64,000 bases of DNA from Clostridium rectalis (lineage in GTDB: Bacteria > Bacillota > Clostridia > Clostridiales > Clostridiaceae), in NCBI RefSeq assembly GCF_900626095.1, contig NZ_UYZZ01000002.1, positions 124,001 through 188,000 on the forward strand, given 5' to 3'. The position numbers and the translations under genes are program-made. Position 1 is the stretch's first letter, and every line of letters starts with the position of its first letter. This document shows, in pieces, positions 27,744 through 37,280 of this stretch. Under the pieces are notes generated by a model. That model was not told where the DNA came from, did not search any database, and worked only from the letters and a program-made list of their open reading frames with translations.

Positions 27744-27807
27744 ACCTTATTTTATAATAATGCCATTTATCAAAAGACATAAAAATTAATCCCCTCATAT
27801 AAACCTT

Positions 27808-28236
27808 TTAAGTCAAAGTTTGCTGAAATATTACATTGTCAAATTTACCTTCCAAAACTTCATTTTTGGCATTATCTATTAGAACCCCTATTTTATCCTT
27901 ATCCGGCTTAAAATAAACAACTTTATTTATTATTTCAGGATCTTCTATATTAAAATATTTATGAATAACACTCATTCTTTGAATAATTTCATTAGTATTA
28001 GGGTTATCTTTTCTTTCGTCTTTTAAACTTACTAATGCTAATAATATTAATAATCTTATTTTATTACTTTTGCTTTTATAATATAGTTCTTCATTAATTG
28101 CTATAAGTAAGATATCTTTTATCGTTAGGAATTCTAATTGACTATTAGTTTGTGTACAATCACCAATATAGCTAATATATTTAAATATGCTGTCACTTCT
28201 CTTTAGTTTTAGCTGTTTTGGGCTATAGTCAACCAT
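27808..28236 (-). CDS. Conserved-looking 142-residue protein, unknown function
   Basis: A soluble, mostly helical protein starting MVDYSPKQLKLKRSD and ending VIFQQTLT. ATG 28236 is preferred because AAGGGGGG lies just upstream; a longer in-frame start at 28329 adds 31 residues with a poor RBS. No motif is recognised. It contains helical blocks (KIRLLILLALVSLKDERK about residue 60) that could mediate protein contacts. It has its own terminator and about 240 bases of gene-free DNA upstream. Confidence 0.65.
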   Translation of the reverse strand: MVDYSPKQLKLKRSDSIFKYISYIGDCTQTNSQLEFLTIKDILLIAINEELYYKSKSNKIRLLILLALVSLKDERKDNPNTNEIIQRMSVIHKYFNIEDPEIINKVVYFKPDKDKIGVLIDNAKNEVLEGKFDNVIFQQTLT

Positions 28237-28329
28237 CAATCTACCCCCCTTAACACCTTTTATATATGTACATATTCTACATATGTAATAAAATTCCTTC
28301 ATAATAAAGAAATAATTGATATTTTTCAT

Positions 28330-28573
28330 ATAATAGGTAAATTTTCTAATTTTATTATATATTACAATAGATCTATATGCAATTCTAATTTAAATAACCT
28401 TTTTTGTCATTTTACTACTATGTTGTATACTAATAAAAACTTTATAGCAATTTTATCCATAAATTTATAGGTTATTATATATGTATTTGTAATTATTAGT
28501 AAAAATATAATTAAAAAATAATAACTTAAAACTCATGTTTTAAAAAAATAAATATATAAATAATCAGTATTAT
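28330..28573. other. Gene-free stretch between comEA and the 142-residue gene
   Basis: Very AT-rich sequence with no convincing reading frame. Several TATAAT-like hexamers occur, but none has a clear -35 partner. It probably holds the promoter of the gene at 28236 and the 3' end of the comEA transcript. No good stem-T terminator is visible for comEA. Confidence 0.4.
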
Positions 28574-29134
28574 CTATTTAATATCTATTTTAGATTTTAT
28601 CTTTTCAAAAGTTTTTTCTCCTATCCTATCTACTTTTTTTATATCATCAATAGAATTAAATCTTCCCTTTTCCTCCCTATAGTTAATTATATTATCTGCC
28701 GTTATATCCCCCACACCAGGTATGGTTTTTAATTCATCCTTAGAAGCCTTATTTATATTTACTTTACTATCTTTTGTTTTTATATTTGATGTAGTTTGCT
28801 CCTTTTCAGTTTTATCTATATAAATATGTTCTTCATCTTTTAATATTTGAGCTAAATTCAAAGTGCTTGTATCTGCATTTTTGGTGAAACCTCCTGCAAT
28901 TTTTAGTGCATCTTTTACTCTACTATCTATTGGTAAATCATAAACACCAGGGCTTTTTACCTCACCATTTATATATATAGTTATTATTTCTTTTTCCCCA
29001 TCTACAGTATTATTTACAAATATATCTGTTTCTTCAACCTTTTTTGGTTTTGAAATACAATACCCTACAATTAGAAATGTAAAACTTAATAATACAATAA
29101 TTATTGAACCTACTATTTTCTTATTATGTTTCAA
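28574..29134 (-). CDS. comEA: ComEA-type DNA-binding competence protein
   Basis: 186 residues from TTG 29134 (RBS AGAGGTG). A membrane anchor lies at about residues 9-26, followed by a SLBB domain (ITIYINGEVKSPGVYDLP, about 60-115). The C-terminal helix-hairpin-helix pair follows: VNINKASKDELKTIPGVGDITADNIINYR and later DDIKKVDRIGEKTFEKIK. ComEA binds incoming DNA at the cell surface and passes it to ComEC. It is divergent from dacF and not next to comEC in this genome. Confidence 0.92.
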   Translation of the reverse strand: MKHNKKIVGSIIIVLLSFTFLIVGYCISKPKKVEETDIFVNNTVDGEKEIITIYINGEVKSPGVYDLPIDSRVKDALKIAGGFTKNADTSTLNLAQILKDEEHIYIDKTEKEQTTSNIKTKDSKVNINKASKDELKTIPGVGDITADNIINYREEKGRFNSIDDIKKVDRIGEKTFEKIKSKIDIK

Positions 29135-29254
29135 TGAAATCACCTCTAAAAATTTAAACTCTATGTTATCATTATTGACTATTTGACAAAAATTATATCG
29201 CATCTTTCTATAATTTCTGATATAATTATTTTTAATACAGTTAAGGAGGATAAG

Positions 29255-30472
29255 ATGAAGAGATTACTCATTTTTTTGTTGTTTTTTGTTATATTATTAA
29301 ATTCAAATATTGTTAAAGCCAAAGATACCTTGCCTAAAGTTTCTGCAGATGGCGCTGTTATCATGGATGCCACTACAGGTAATATCTTATATGAAAAGAA
29401 TGCTAATTCTACTTATCCACCAGCTTCTACTACTAAGATTATGACTGCATTATTAACTTTAGAAAATTGTAAGTTAAATGATTTAGTTACCGTTGGTAAA
29501 ACTCCACCCTTGGCAGATGGTAGTAAAATATATATTTTTGAAGGCGAAACTCTTAAAATTAAAGATTTACTTTATGCTCTACTTTTAGGATCTGCTAATG
29601 ATTGTGCTGAAGCTTTAGCTGAACACATAAGTGGATCAACAAGTGAGTTTGCTAAACTAATGAATAAACGTGCTAAAGAACTTGGTTGTACTAGTACAAA
29701 TTTTGTAAACCCCAGTGGATTGTATGATGAAAAACATAGAACCTCTGCAAAAGATTTAGCTTTAATCATGAGAGAATTAGTTAAATATCCTGATTATATA
29801 TCTATTGCTACTACTTCCGCATACAAAATTAGTCCAACTAACAAATGTAAAGAATCCAGACCTTTATGGAATGAAAATAAATTAGTTCAGAAACTATCAT
29901 CCTCATATTTTAACGGATGTGAAGGTGGTAAAACCGGTTATACTATTCAATCCGAACATTCTTATGTTGCTAGCGCTACTAAAAATAATGAAAGAATTAT
30001 AGTATCATTGTTACATGACAAAAACAAAACTTTTTTCCCTGATACTATAAACCTTTTTAACTATGCATTTAAAAATTTTAAATTAATTAAACTTTATTCA
30101 AAAGGAGATGTAGTTAAGACCGTAAAATCTGAAAATATTCCTATTGAACTAACAGCCTCTGATGACTTTTATTATGTAACAAAAAAAGAAAACCTAGACA
30201 AGCCTACTATACAATTAGAAAATAGAAATTTAAATAATGTTACTTTTAAAAAAGGAGATGTAATCTCAAATGCTACTATTAAAATAAAGGATACTAATAT
30301 TGGTAGTATAAAGTTAGTAAGTAACTGTGATCACGTAGTAAACAAAAGTTTCTTTGCTAATAAAAACTCTAATGTTTTAAAAATAATTATTGTTTGTTGT
30401 GTATTTTTAGCAGGAATTTTTATTATAACATTTACAATAAAACTAAAAAGAAAAATAAGAGCTAATAATTAA
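29255..30472 (+). CDS. D-alanyl-D-alanine carboxypeptidase (DacF/PBP5-type)
   Basis: 405 residues. Signal peptide about residues 1-22, then the S11 peptidase domain with STTK (active-site Ser in PPASTTKIMTALL), SAND and KTG in GGKTGYT. A C-terminal beta domain follows (about 270-360). The C-terminal hydrophobic helix with a basic tail (TIKLKRKIRANN) anchors it. It trims the terminal D-Ala from stem peptides. ATG 29255 has AAGGAGG 7 bases upstream. Its last codons lie inside a long palindrome shared with rluA. Confidence 0.93.
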   Translation: MKRLLIFLLFFVILLNSNIVKAKDTLPKVSADGAVIMDATTGNILYEKNANSTYPPASTTKIMTALLTLENCKLNDLVTVGKTPPLADGSKIYIFEGETLKIKDLLYALLLGSANDCAEALAEHISGSTSEFAKLMNKRAKELGCTSTNFVNPSGLYDEKHRTSAKDLALIMRELVKYPDYISIATTSAYKISPTNKCKESRPLWNENKLVQKLSSSYFNGCEGGKTGYTIQSEHSYVASATKNNERIIVSLLHDKNKTFFPDTINLFNYAFKNFKLIKLYSKGDVVKTVKSENIPIELTASDDFYYVTKKENLDKPTIQLENRNLNNVTFKKGDVISNATIKIKDTNIGSIKLVSNCDHVVNKSFFANKNSNVLKIIIVCCVFLAGIFIITFTIKLKRKIRANN

Positions 30473-30496
30473 TTTTAATTATTAGCTCTTATTTTT
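30451..30496. terminator. Long palindromic bidirectional terminator overlapping both gene ends
   Basis: Perfect 22-base arms (30451-30472 and 30475-30496) around a 2-base centre. The stop codons of dacF (30470-30472) and the convergent rluA-type gene (30482-30484) both lie in it. T runs flank the stem in both directions. Confidence 0.85.
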
Positions 30497-31387
30497 CAAT
30501 ATATTTAATAGTCTTTCCATATCTTCTGGCAATTCACAATGTAACTTTAATAATTGACCTGTTCTTGGATGAGGGAAAGTTAATTTATATGCGTGTAAAG
30601 CCTGCCTTTTTATATAGTTACTGTCTTCATAATTCTCACCATATAAAACATCACCAAACAAAGGATGTTTCAAATAATTTAAATGAACCCTGATTTGGTG
30701 AGTCCTACCAGTTTCTAATTTAAGATGTACTAAGGAGGAATTCTTAAATCTTTTTAATACCTTATAATGTGTAACACTTTTTTGCCCTCTAGAGTCCACC
30801 ACTCTTTTCATACTTCCTTCTTCTGATCTATATATTGGTTCATCTATAGTTTCCTCATCTTTTTCTATTACTCCGTGTACTATAGCTATATATTCTTTTT
30901 TAAAATTATCCTTTTGCATATCTCTAGCTAATGCCATGTGGGAAAACTGATTTTTAGCAATTATTATAAGGCCTGATGTATCTCTATCCAATCTGCTTAC
31001 AAGTCTTACTATACATTTTTCCCCTTTTTCCCTAAAGTAATACAATAATCCATTGGATAATGTACCACTTTGATGGCTTTTAGTTGGGTGTACTACCATA
31101 TAAGGCTCCTTATTTACAACAATAAGATCCTCATCTTCATATACAACTTTTATATTCATCTTTTCTGGTTCAATGTTTTGACTTTCATCCTTTGTGATAG
31201 CAATTTCTATTACATCATTTACTTTTAACATATATCTTAAATTAACTCTTTTGCCATTTACCATTATCCTTCCATCTCTTGCAGAAGATTTTATAAGTCT
31301 GCCTGACAGCTTTAAATTATTCCTTAAGTATTCCCTTATCTTTTTTGTTTCAATATCTACATAATTGAACTTTAAACTATTACTCAT
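30482..31387 (-). CDS. RluA-family pseudouridine synthase
   Basis: 301 residues: an N-terminal S4 RNA-binding domain (LSGRLIKSSARDGRIMVNGK about residue 22) and the RluA/RluD catalytic domain with the active aspartate in SRLDRDTSGLI and HQIRVHLNYL downstream. It isomerises uridines in 23S rRNA or tRNA; the exact target cannot be told. It follows the LCP gene after 19 bases. Confidence 0.9.
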   Translation of the reverse strand: MSNSLKFNYVDIETKKIREYLRNNLKLSGRLIKSSARDGRIMVNGKRVNLRYMLKVNDVIEIAITKDESQNIEPEKMNIKVVYEDEDLIVVNKEPYMVVHPTKSHQSGTLSNGLLYYFREKGEKCIVRLVSRLDRDTSGLIIIAKNQFSHMALARDMQKDNFKKEYIAIVHGVIEKDEETIDEPIYRSEEGSMKRVVDSRGQKSVTHYKVLKRFKNSSLVHLKLETGRTHQIRVHLNYLKHPLFGDVLYGENYEDSNYIKRQALHAYKLTFPHPRTGQLLKLHCELPEDMERLLNILKNKS

Positions 31388-31406
31388 TTTTCACATCCTA
31401 TGTAAA

Positions 31407-32666
31407 TTACTTGGTCTCTTTAAAATCTTTTCCTAATAAAACAGTTATGGTGACTTTTTCACTATTTGAATCTATAATTTCAACATTCTCTATACCAAAA
31501 TCTCTTTTTATTATAGAGACTGATTTTTTACTTACTCCACTTACCTGTATCTTTGATTCATTTGTTTTTTTACCATTACCAGTAGTTATATTTACATAAC
31601 CTTTTTGTTTTAATCTATTTGATAATCTAGCGGCTAATCCATTTATATTTGTACCATTAAGTATATTTACATATGCACCAGACCTATTAAAACTATTAGT
31701 TATACCATCATAACTTCCATTACCCTGTAATTCCTTAATTAATTCTTTATTTTGATTTTCGCTATATATAAAATACGATACTTGCCCAATATATTTTGGT
31801 GTTCCTTTTAGTGTAGTTACATTCATATTTTCCTTGTCTACTCTACTAAAAGTATAAGCATATTTTATAATTTCTTCTGGCTTCATATTAGTTTCTGCAT
31901 ATTTAGGTAATGTAGTCATTAACCCAGGTATTCTTGGTATTATAGCAGGGCTTTTAATTTTATCTATTACTTTATTTATAAAAATATGTTGGTTCTCTAT
32001 TCTTCCTAAATCTCCTTCTGCAAATCCTGTACCATCATTATTTTTTCTCCACCTAAAAAATTCCTCTGCTTTTTTCCCATTTAAATGCACTTTTTCACCT
32101 TTTTTAAAGTGTATGTGCAAATCCTGAGAAGCATCATCATAATCCATATTGTTTTGTATATCCATATCTATACCACCAATACTATCTATGATTTTTCTAA
32201 ATCCATTATAATCCACTTTTCCATAATAATTTATATTCACATGTAAAAGTTCTTCTACACAATTTATAAGAGAGCTTACCCCTCCAATAGCATGAGCAGC
32301 ATTAATTTTTTGAGCTTTTCCATTTATAACTACTCTAGTATCCCTAGGTATAGATACTACATTTAATTTTTTAACTTTAGGGTTATAATTAATTAACATT
32401 ATAGTATCTGTTCGCTGAGGTTCAGCTTTATTATTTGGATTACCTATATCCACTCCCATAACTAATATATTTACTGGTTCACCTGGAATAACTTCCTTTG
32501 TATCAATAGAAGCCAAGCCTCCTTGACCTATTCTGGATTTACTAAATCCTAATAGATAATAATACATAAAAGCACATACTCCTACTATTATAAGTAGTAT
32601 AGAAATTATAATAGTTCTGATGGTTTTATTTTTTTTACCCTTTTTTCTTTTTTTCATATTATTCAC
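31407..32666 (-). CDS. LCP-family cell wall polymer ligase (LytR-CpsA-Psr) with LytR_C domain
   Basis: 419 residues. A very basic cytoplasmic start, one membrane helix (about 14-33), then the LCP catalytic domain with INILVMGVD-like strand, RTDTIMLI and VVSIPRDTRV. A C-terminal LytR_C domain follows (YVNILNGTNINGLAARLSN about residue 325). LCP enzymes attach anionic glycopolymers to peptidoglycan outside the cell. The start overlaps the yqeK end by 8 bases. The ribosome-silencing gene rsfS, often found after yqeK, is not present here. Confidence 0.92.
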   Translation of the reverse strand: MNNMKKRKKGKKNKTIRTIIISILLIIVGVCAFMYYYLLGFSKSRIGQGGLASIDTKEVIPGEPVNILVMGVDIGNPNNKAEPQRTDTIMLINYNPKVKKLNVVSIPRDTRVVINGKAQKINAAHAIGGVSSLINCVEELLHVNINYYGKVDYNGFRKIIDSIGGIDMDIQNNMDYDDASQDLHIHFKKGEKVHLNGKKAEEFFRWRKNNDGTGFAEGDLGRIENQHIFINKVIDKIKSPAIIPRIPGLMTTLPKYAETNMKPEEIIKYAYTFSRVDKENMNVTTLKGTPKYIGQVSYFIYSENQNKELIKELQGNGSYDGITNSFNRSGAYVNILNGTNINGLAARLSNRLKQKGYVNITTGNGKKTNESKIQVSGVSKKSVSIIKRDFGIENVEIIDSNSEKVTITVLLGKDFKETK

Positions 32667-33231
32667 CCACTGTTTTTAATATATAGTTTCTCCCCTCTAT
32701 AGTATTAAGATGAATTAATTGACCTCTTTCTATAACAAATTTAATTGTTACATTAAAGGATTCAATCATGGCTTTATCTATATCTTTATATGCTATTTTT
32801 CTCAACTCATTTACTCCATCATATTTCCTTAATGGTTCTATGTAATCTGCTAAGTATATTATCTTTTCAATCATAGTCATATTTTTTCTACCAGTAGTAT
32901 GGTATGCTATAGCATTTAATATGTCCTTATTATTAATTTCCATAACTTCCTTCGCTATTATAGAACCAACTAATCCATGTAATAATTGTGGACTTTTCTT
33001 ACATACATCATCAATCTTATAACCATGTTTTCTTGCTATATTTATTAATTCATAGCCTTTTATATTTTTAGCACAATCATGTACAAGGCCAGCTATTCTT
33101 AATTTTTCAATATTTTCACCATAAAATTTACCCATATCTATAGCTGTATCCCTAACACTTATACTATGCTTAAATCTTTTTTGTTCCAAATTTTTTTTTA
33201 AATATTCTTCTATTTGTTCTTCACTCCACAT
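32659..33231 (-). CDS. yqeK: HD-domain Ap4A hydrolase YqeK
   Basis: 190 residues of the YqeK family, with the HD metal site in AGLVHDCAKNI (about residue 48) and further histidines in LLHGLVGS and AIAYHTTG. Family members cleave diadenosine tetraphosphate symmetrically. The placement between nadD and an LCP gene, with overlap to the latter, is common in clostridia. Confidence 0.92.
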   Translation of the reverse strand: MWSEEQIEEYLKKNLEQKRFKHSISVRDTAIDMGKFYGENIEKLRIAGLVHDCAKNIKGYELINIARKHGYKIDDVCKKSPQLLHGLVGSIIAKEVMEINNKDILNAIAYHTTGRKNMTMIEKIIYLADYIEPLRKYDGVNELRKIAYKDIDKAMIESFNVTIKFVIERGQLIHLNTIEGRNYILKTVGE

Positions 33232-33266
33232 TCCTTATATCACTCCTAACAACGTCAAAGAAAGCA

Positions 33267-33878
33267 TTAAATATTTCTACTATAAAGTTTTAACTGCTTT
33301 ATAGTATTATATACACCCTCAGGTAAAAAATACCTTATATCCTGTCCTTTTTGTATGAGCCTTCTAACCTCAGTAGACGATATATCTAATAGTGGTATAT
33401 CTAAAAATATTATTTTTTTACCATACCTTTTTTCTACTTTTTCTTTTTGCATTAATATTTCTTGCTTATTATATCCTGGCCTATTAAAGACAACAAAATT
33501 ACATAAGTTTAAAATTAAACCTATGTTTTTCCACGTATCTAAGTCCATTAAACAATCAACCCCAGTAAGAAAATACCATTCAACTTTATTATATTTTTTT
33601 GAAAAATAATTTAAAGTTTCATAAGTATAGCTTAATCCTTTTCTATTTATTTCATAACCACTTATTTCAAATCTTTTTTCATCTCTTATTGCCATTTTAA
33701 CCAATTCATACCTTATGTACGAATCAGTAACCATCCTTCGTATCTTATGGGGTGGATTACCTGAAGGCATAAATATAATTTTATCAAGATTTAACCCATA
33801 TAAGGCCTCATAGGCTATATGAAGGTGCCCATTATGGATAGGATCAAAGGTACCTCCAAATATAGCTACTTTCTCCAT
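33267..33878 (-). CDS. nadD: Nicotinate-nucleotide adenylyltransferase NadD
   Basis: 203 residues. The nucleotidyltransferase motif GGTFDPIHNGHL is at the N-terminus and ISSTEVRRLI near the C-terminus. It makes deamido-NAD from nicotinate mononucleotide and ATP. It lies upstream of yqeK and downstream of yhbY, the conserved obg-yhbY-nadD-yqeK order. Confidence 0.96.
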   Translation of the reverse strand: MEKVAIFGGTFDPIHNGHLHIAYEALYGLNLDKIIFMPSGNPPHKIRRMVTDSYIRYELVKMAIRDEKRFEISGYEINRKGLSYTYETLNYFSKKYNKVEWYFLTGVDCLMDLDTWKNIGLILNLCNFVVFNRPGYNKQEILMQKEKVEKRYGKKIIFLDIPLLDISSTEVRRLIQKGQDIRYFLPEGVYNTIKQLKLYSRNI

Positions 33879-33906
33879 ATAAATCTAACCCCTTAGAAAA
33901 TATATT

Positions 33907-34197
33907 TTAAGGTAATTTAATTTTCGGTTTCTTTTTTGAACGTTTATAAATAACTAATTTACTTCCTATAGATTGAATTCCTTCACAATTCAACTCATTA
34001 CATATAATGTCTGATGCTTCACGTGAAGTTAACCCACTATTGTTTAAAACTTTTATTTTTATAAGTTCTCTTGCTTCTAACGCAGAATCTACTTGCTTTA
34101 AAAATGCCTCCTCTATTCCACCTTTTCCTATTTGGAATATAGGTTGAATAGTATTTGCAAGTGATCTTAAATAGCTTCTCTGTTTACTAGTTATCAT
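33907..34197 (-). CDS. yhbY: CRM-domain RNA-binding protein YhbY
   Basis: 96 residues covering a single CRM domain: LTSKQRSYLRSLAN-like start, then IFQIGKGGI (GxxG RNA-binding loop) and a C-terminal LVIYKRSKKK. It associates with pre-50S particles in other bacteria. It follows obg by about 35 bases, consistent with a ribosome-assembly gene set. Confidence 0.93.
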   Translation of the reverse strand: MITSKQRSYLRSLANTIQPIFQIGKGGIEEAFLKQVDSALEARELIKIKVLNNSGLTSREASDIICNELNCEGIQSIGSKLVIYKRSKKKPKIKLP

Positions 34198-34232
34198 GTT
34201 TTGCCTCCCAATATTACTTTAAACAAATTATG

Positions 34233-35522
<1,290 letters not shown>

Positions 35523-35545
35523 TTATCTATCTTTTGCTGTATTAA

Positions 35546-36085
35546 TTATAAAAATATTATTCTATAAGCTATATTCTCTCCGTAATTGCATTTGCATAGC
35601 TGTAAATCTGATATATCTGTATGTAGTTCATCCCAATTTTCCATCCAGTTAATTTCATCTAGCATAGATTCATCATTTGAAATAAGTAAACTTTGCCCAA
35701 TATCATCCTCAAAAAAGTATACATATACCATTTCAATCTCTTCATGCTTTATCTCTTTAAATATATTATTTACTAAATCAAATTTTTTATTGTATTCATT
35801 TAAAAAAGGTTCTTTATTTAATCTAGAAATTTCTATATCTAAAGACACCTTTACACTACTAAGCCATAACTTTCTAATATTTAATTCTAAAATATAACCT
35901 AATATATTATCCCCTAAACTATATAGTTCACTTATTTTATTGCTGCGTTCACTTAATTCCTTTATATATTCTCTAGCATTATCTTCCTTTTGTATTTGCA
36001 AATATCCGTATATAATTTGCAATTCATTCATAAAATCATGCCTTTGTTCCCTAAGTATATCTATGAATTCACATAGACTATTCAT
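35546..36085 (-). CDS. Spo0B-like phosphotransferase/sensor-kinase-fold protein
   Basis: 179 residues. The N-terminal helix carries EQRHDFMNELQIIYGYLQ (about 13-30), the H-box of the Spo0B helical hairpin with its phosphorylatable His, followed by a second helix and a mixed C-terminal domain. Bacillus Spo0B is about 190 residues and lies at exactly this locus, between rpmA and obg. No ATP-binding motifs are visible. Clostridia are usually said to lack the Spo0F-Spo0B phosphorelay, so its partner is open. A terminator separates it from rpmA. Confidence 0.78.
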   Translation of the reverse strand: MNSLCEFIDILREQRHDFMNELQIIYGYLQIQKEDNAREYIKELSERSNKISELYSLGDNILGYILELNIRKLWLSSVKVSLDIEISRLNKEPFLNEYNKKFDLVNNIFKEIKHEEIEMVYVYFFEDDIGQSLLISNDESMLDEINWMENWDELHTDISDLQLCKCNYGENIAYRIIFL

Positions 36086-36115
36086 CTCACTATCCCCTCT
36101 ATCTAAATTTTAAAA

Positions 36116-36142
36116 AAAGCACCCCAAAACCAAGGGTGCTTT
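36116..36142 (-). terminator. Rho-independent terminator after rpmA
   Basis: Arms AAAGCACCC / GGGTGCTTT with a 9-base loop, and seven T on the minus strand. It lies 4 bases after the rpmA stop and ends the rplU-prp-rpmA operon. Confidence 0.88.
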
Positions 36143-36146
36143 ATTA

Positions 36147-36452
36147 TTATTCAGCTGCAACTACTTCTTCAACTTCTATTGGATAAACAGAAGCTCTTTT
36201 CTTATCTCTACCAACTCTTTCGAATTTAACGATACCATCGATCTTTGCAAATAGAGTGTCATCTCCACCTCTACCTACATTAGCTCCCGGATGGATTTTT
36301 GTTCCTCTCTGTCTAACTATGATATTTCCAGCTAATACAAATTGACCATCAGCTGATTTAACTCCAAGTCTTTTAGATTCACTATCTCTACCGTTCTTTG
36401 AACTACCTACTCCTTTTTTATGAGCACATAGGCTAAGATTAATTAATAACAT
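36147..36452 (-). CDS. rpmA: Large ribosomal subunit protein bL27, with cleavable N-terminal extension
   Basis: 101 residues. The mature protein begins around [15 protein letters not shown] and contains [14 protein letters not shown]. Ahead of it are nine extra residues, MLLINLSLC. Family knowledge: Firmicute bL27 carries such an extension, which is removed by the protease Prp before 50S assembly. The prp gene lies immediately upstream. The last residues of bL27 reach toward the peptidyl-transferase centre only after processing. Confidence 0.96.
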   Translation of the reverse strand: MLLINLSLCAHKKGVGSSKNGRDSESKRLGVKSADGQFVLAGNIIVRQRGTKIHPGANVGRGGDDTLFAKIDGIVKFERVGRDKKRASVYPIEVEEVVAAE

Positions 36453-36456
36453 TAAA

Positions 36457-36834
36457 CTACACCTCCTCTACTTGAACTTTTATATATTCACCATAACTAA
36501 TTTCTAAATTCTGAAGTCCAATTAATGTAGTTTTCATTAATACTGAACATTTTTTTTTATCTTCAAATGAACAATTACTTAAGTCAAGTGCTATATCTCC
36601 ATCCTCAGCCTTATAAAATGCATCCTGTATTTTTAGTACTTCTAAAACTCCAAGAATACAAACTTGACCAATAGTAGATACAGAACCGCAAACTACATCA
36701 TTATATATCATATTGGTTTCTGAATCATAATCCTTATGATATTTTTCATTAGATAAAGCCATTCTATCCGCATGACCTTTAATCTCATAAGATACTATGT
36801 AACCTTTTTCTTTTTTAAAGACTATACCAATCAT
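36457..36834 (-). CDS. prp: Ribosomal-processing cysteine protease Prp
   Basis: 125 residues of the Prp/YsxB family. The catalytic His is in [10 protein letters not shown] and the catalytic Cys in [13 protein letters not shown]. It removes the N-terminal extension of bL27. It sits between rplU and rpmA with 2- and 4-base gaps, the invariant rplU-prp-rpmA arrangement. Confidence 0.95.
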   Translation of the reverse strand: MIGIVFKKEKGYIVSYEIKGHADRMALSNEKYHKDYDSETNMIYNDVVCGSVSTIGQVCILGVLEVLKIQDAFYKAEDGDIALDLSNCSFEDKKKCSVLMKTTLIGLQNLEISYGEYIKVQVEEV

Positions 36835-36836
36835 GA

Positions 36837-37151
36837 TTAAGCATTAATGCTTTCTATCTGAAGTTTTGTATATGGCTGTCTATGTCCTTGTTTCTTTCTG
36901 TAGTCTTTCTTTCTCTTATACTTGAATACAAGTATTTTCTTAGCTTTATCCTGCTTTAAAACTTTAGCAGTAACTTTAGCTCCTTCAACTACAGGTTTTC
37001 CAACTACAAACTCTCCATTTTCTTTACATACAGCAAGAACTTTGTCAAGTTCAACAGTTGATTCAACTTCAGCATCAAGTTTTTCAACGTATATTACGTC
37101 TCCTTCTGAAACTTTATATTGTTTTCCACCAGTAACTAAAACTGCGTACAT
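36837..37151 (-). CDS. rplU: Large ribosomal subunit protein bL21
   Basis: 104 residues: [19 protein letters not shown] at the start and the basic [20 protein letters not shown] near the end identify bL21, a 23S rRNA-binding protein. RBS GAGGAGG precedes the ATG at 37151. It opens the rplU-prp-rpmA operon behind a clear promoter and a structured leader. Confidence 0.97.
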   Translation of the reverse strand: MYAVLVTGGKQYKVSEGDVIYVEKLDAEVESTVELDKVLAVCKENGEFVVGKPVVEGAKVTAKVLKQDKAKKILVFKYKRKKDYRKKQGHRQPYTKLQIESINA

Positions 37152-37246
37152 TATAAAAACACCTCCTCAATCCAGTCTCGCCAATTAAGGTACATAAATA
37201 TAAAAATCTATGTTTTTCTACCTTTTCTGTGCGGTCTACAAAAGCC
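37152..37246 (-). ncRNA. rplU 5' leader (probable L21 leader element)
   Basis: About 95 bases between the promoter and rplU. The transcript starts near GGCTTTTGTAGACCGCACAG, has a GGTA...TACC pairing (GGTAGAAAAAC / GTACC) and ends in GGCGAGACTGGATTGAGGAGG. Position, length and the GACCGCACAG segment fit the Firmicute L21 leader, thought to bind bL21 for feedback control. The match is from memory of the motif, not computed. Confidence 0.55.
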
Positions 37247-37275
37247 ATTTTAGCATATAAATTATTGTTTGTAAA
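37247..37275 (-). promoter_or_regulatory. SigA-type promoter of the rplU-prp-rpmA operon
   Basis: On the minus strand TTTACA (37270-37275), 17-base spacer, TAAAAT (37247-37252) with an extended TG. The -35 box lies only a few bases beyond the end of the upstream rng gene. Confidence 0.8.
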
Positions 37276-37280
37276 GTTTT

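Noticed and set aside
27598-27798. Minus-strand 66-codon frame after the 142-residue gene
   Set aside because: It contains a complete rho-independent terminator (27728-27743) and a second hairpin, has no RBS and no recognisable domain. Only its last 32 codons are mentioned, as a weak possibility.
29135-29254. Promoter pair for divergent comEA and dacF
   Set aside because: TTGACA and two TATAAT-like boxes are present, but no pair has acceptable spacing, so no promoter was annotated.
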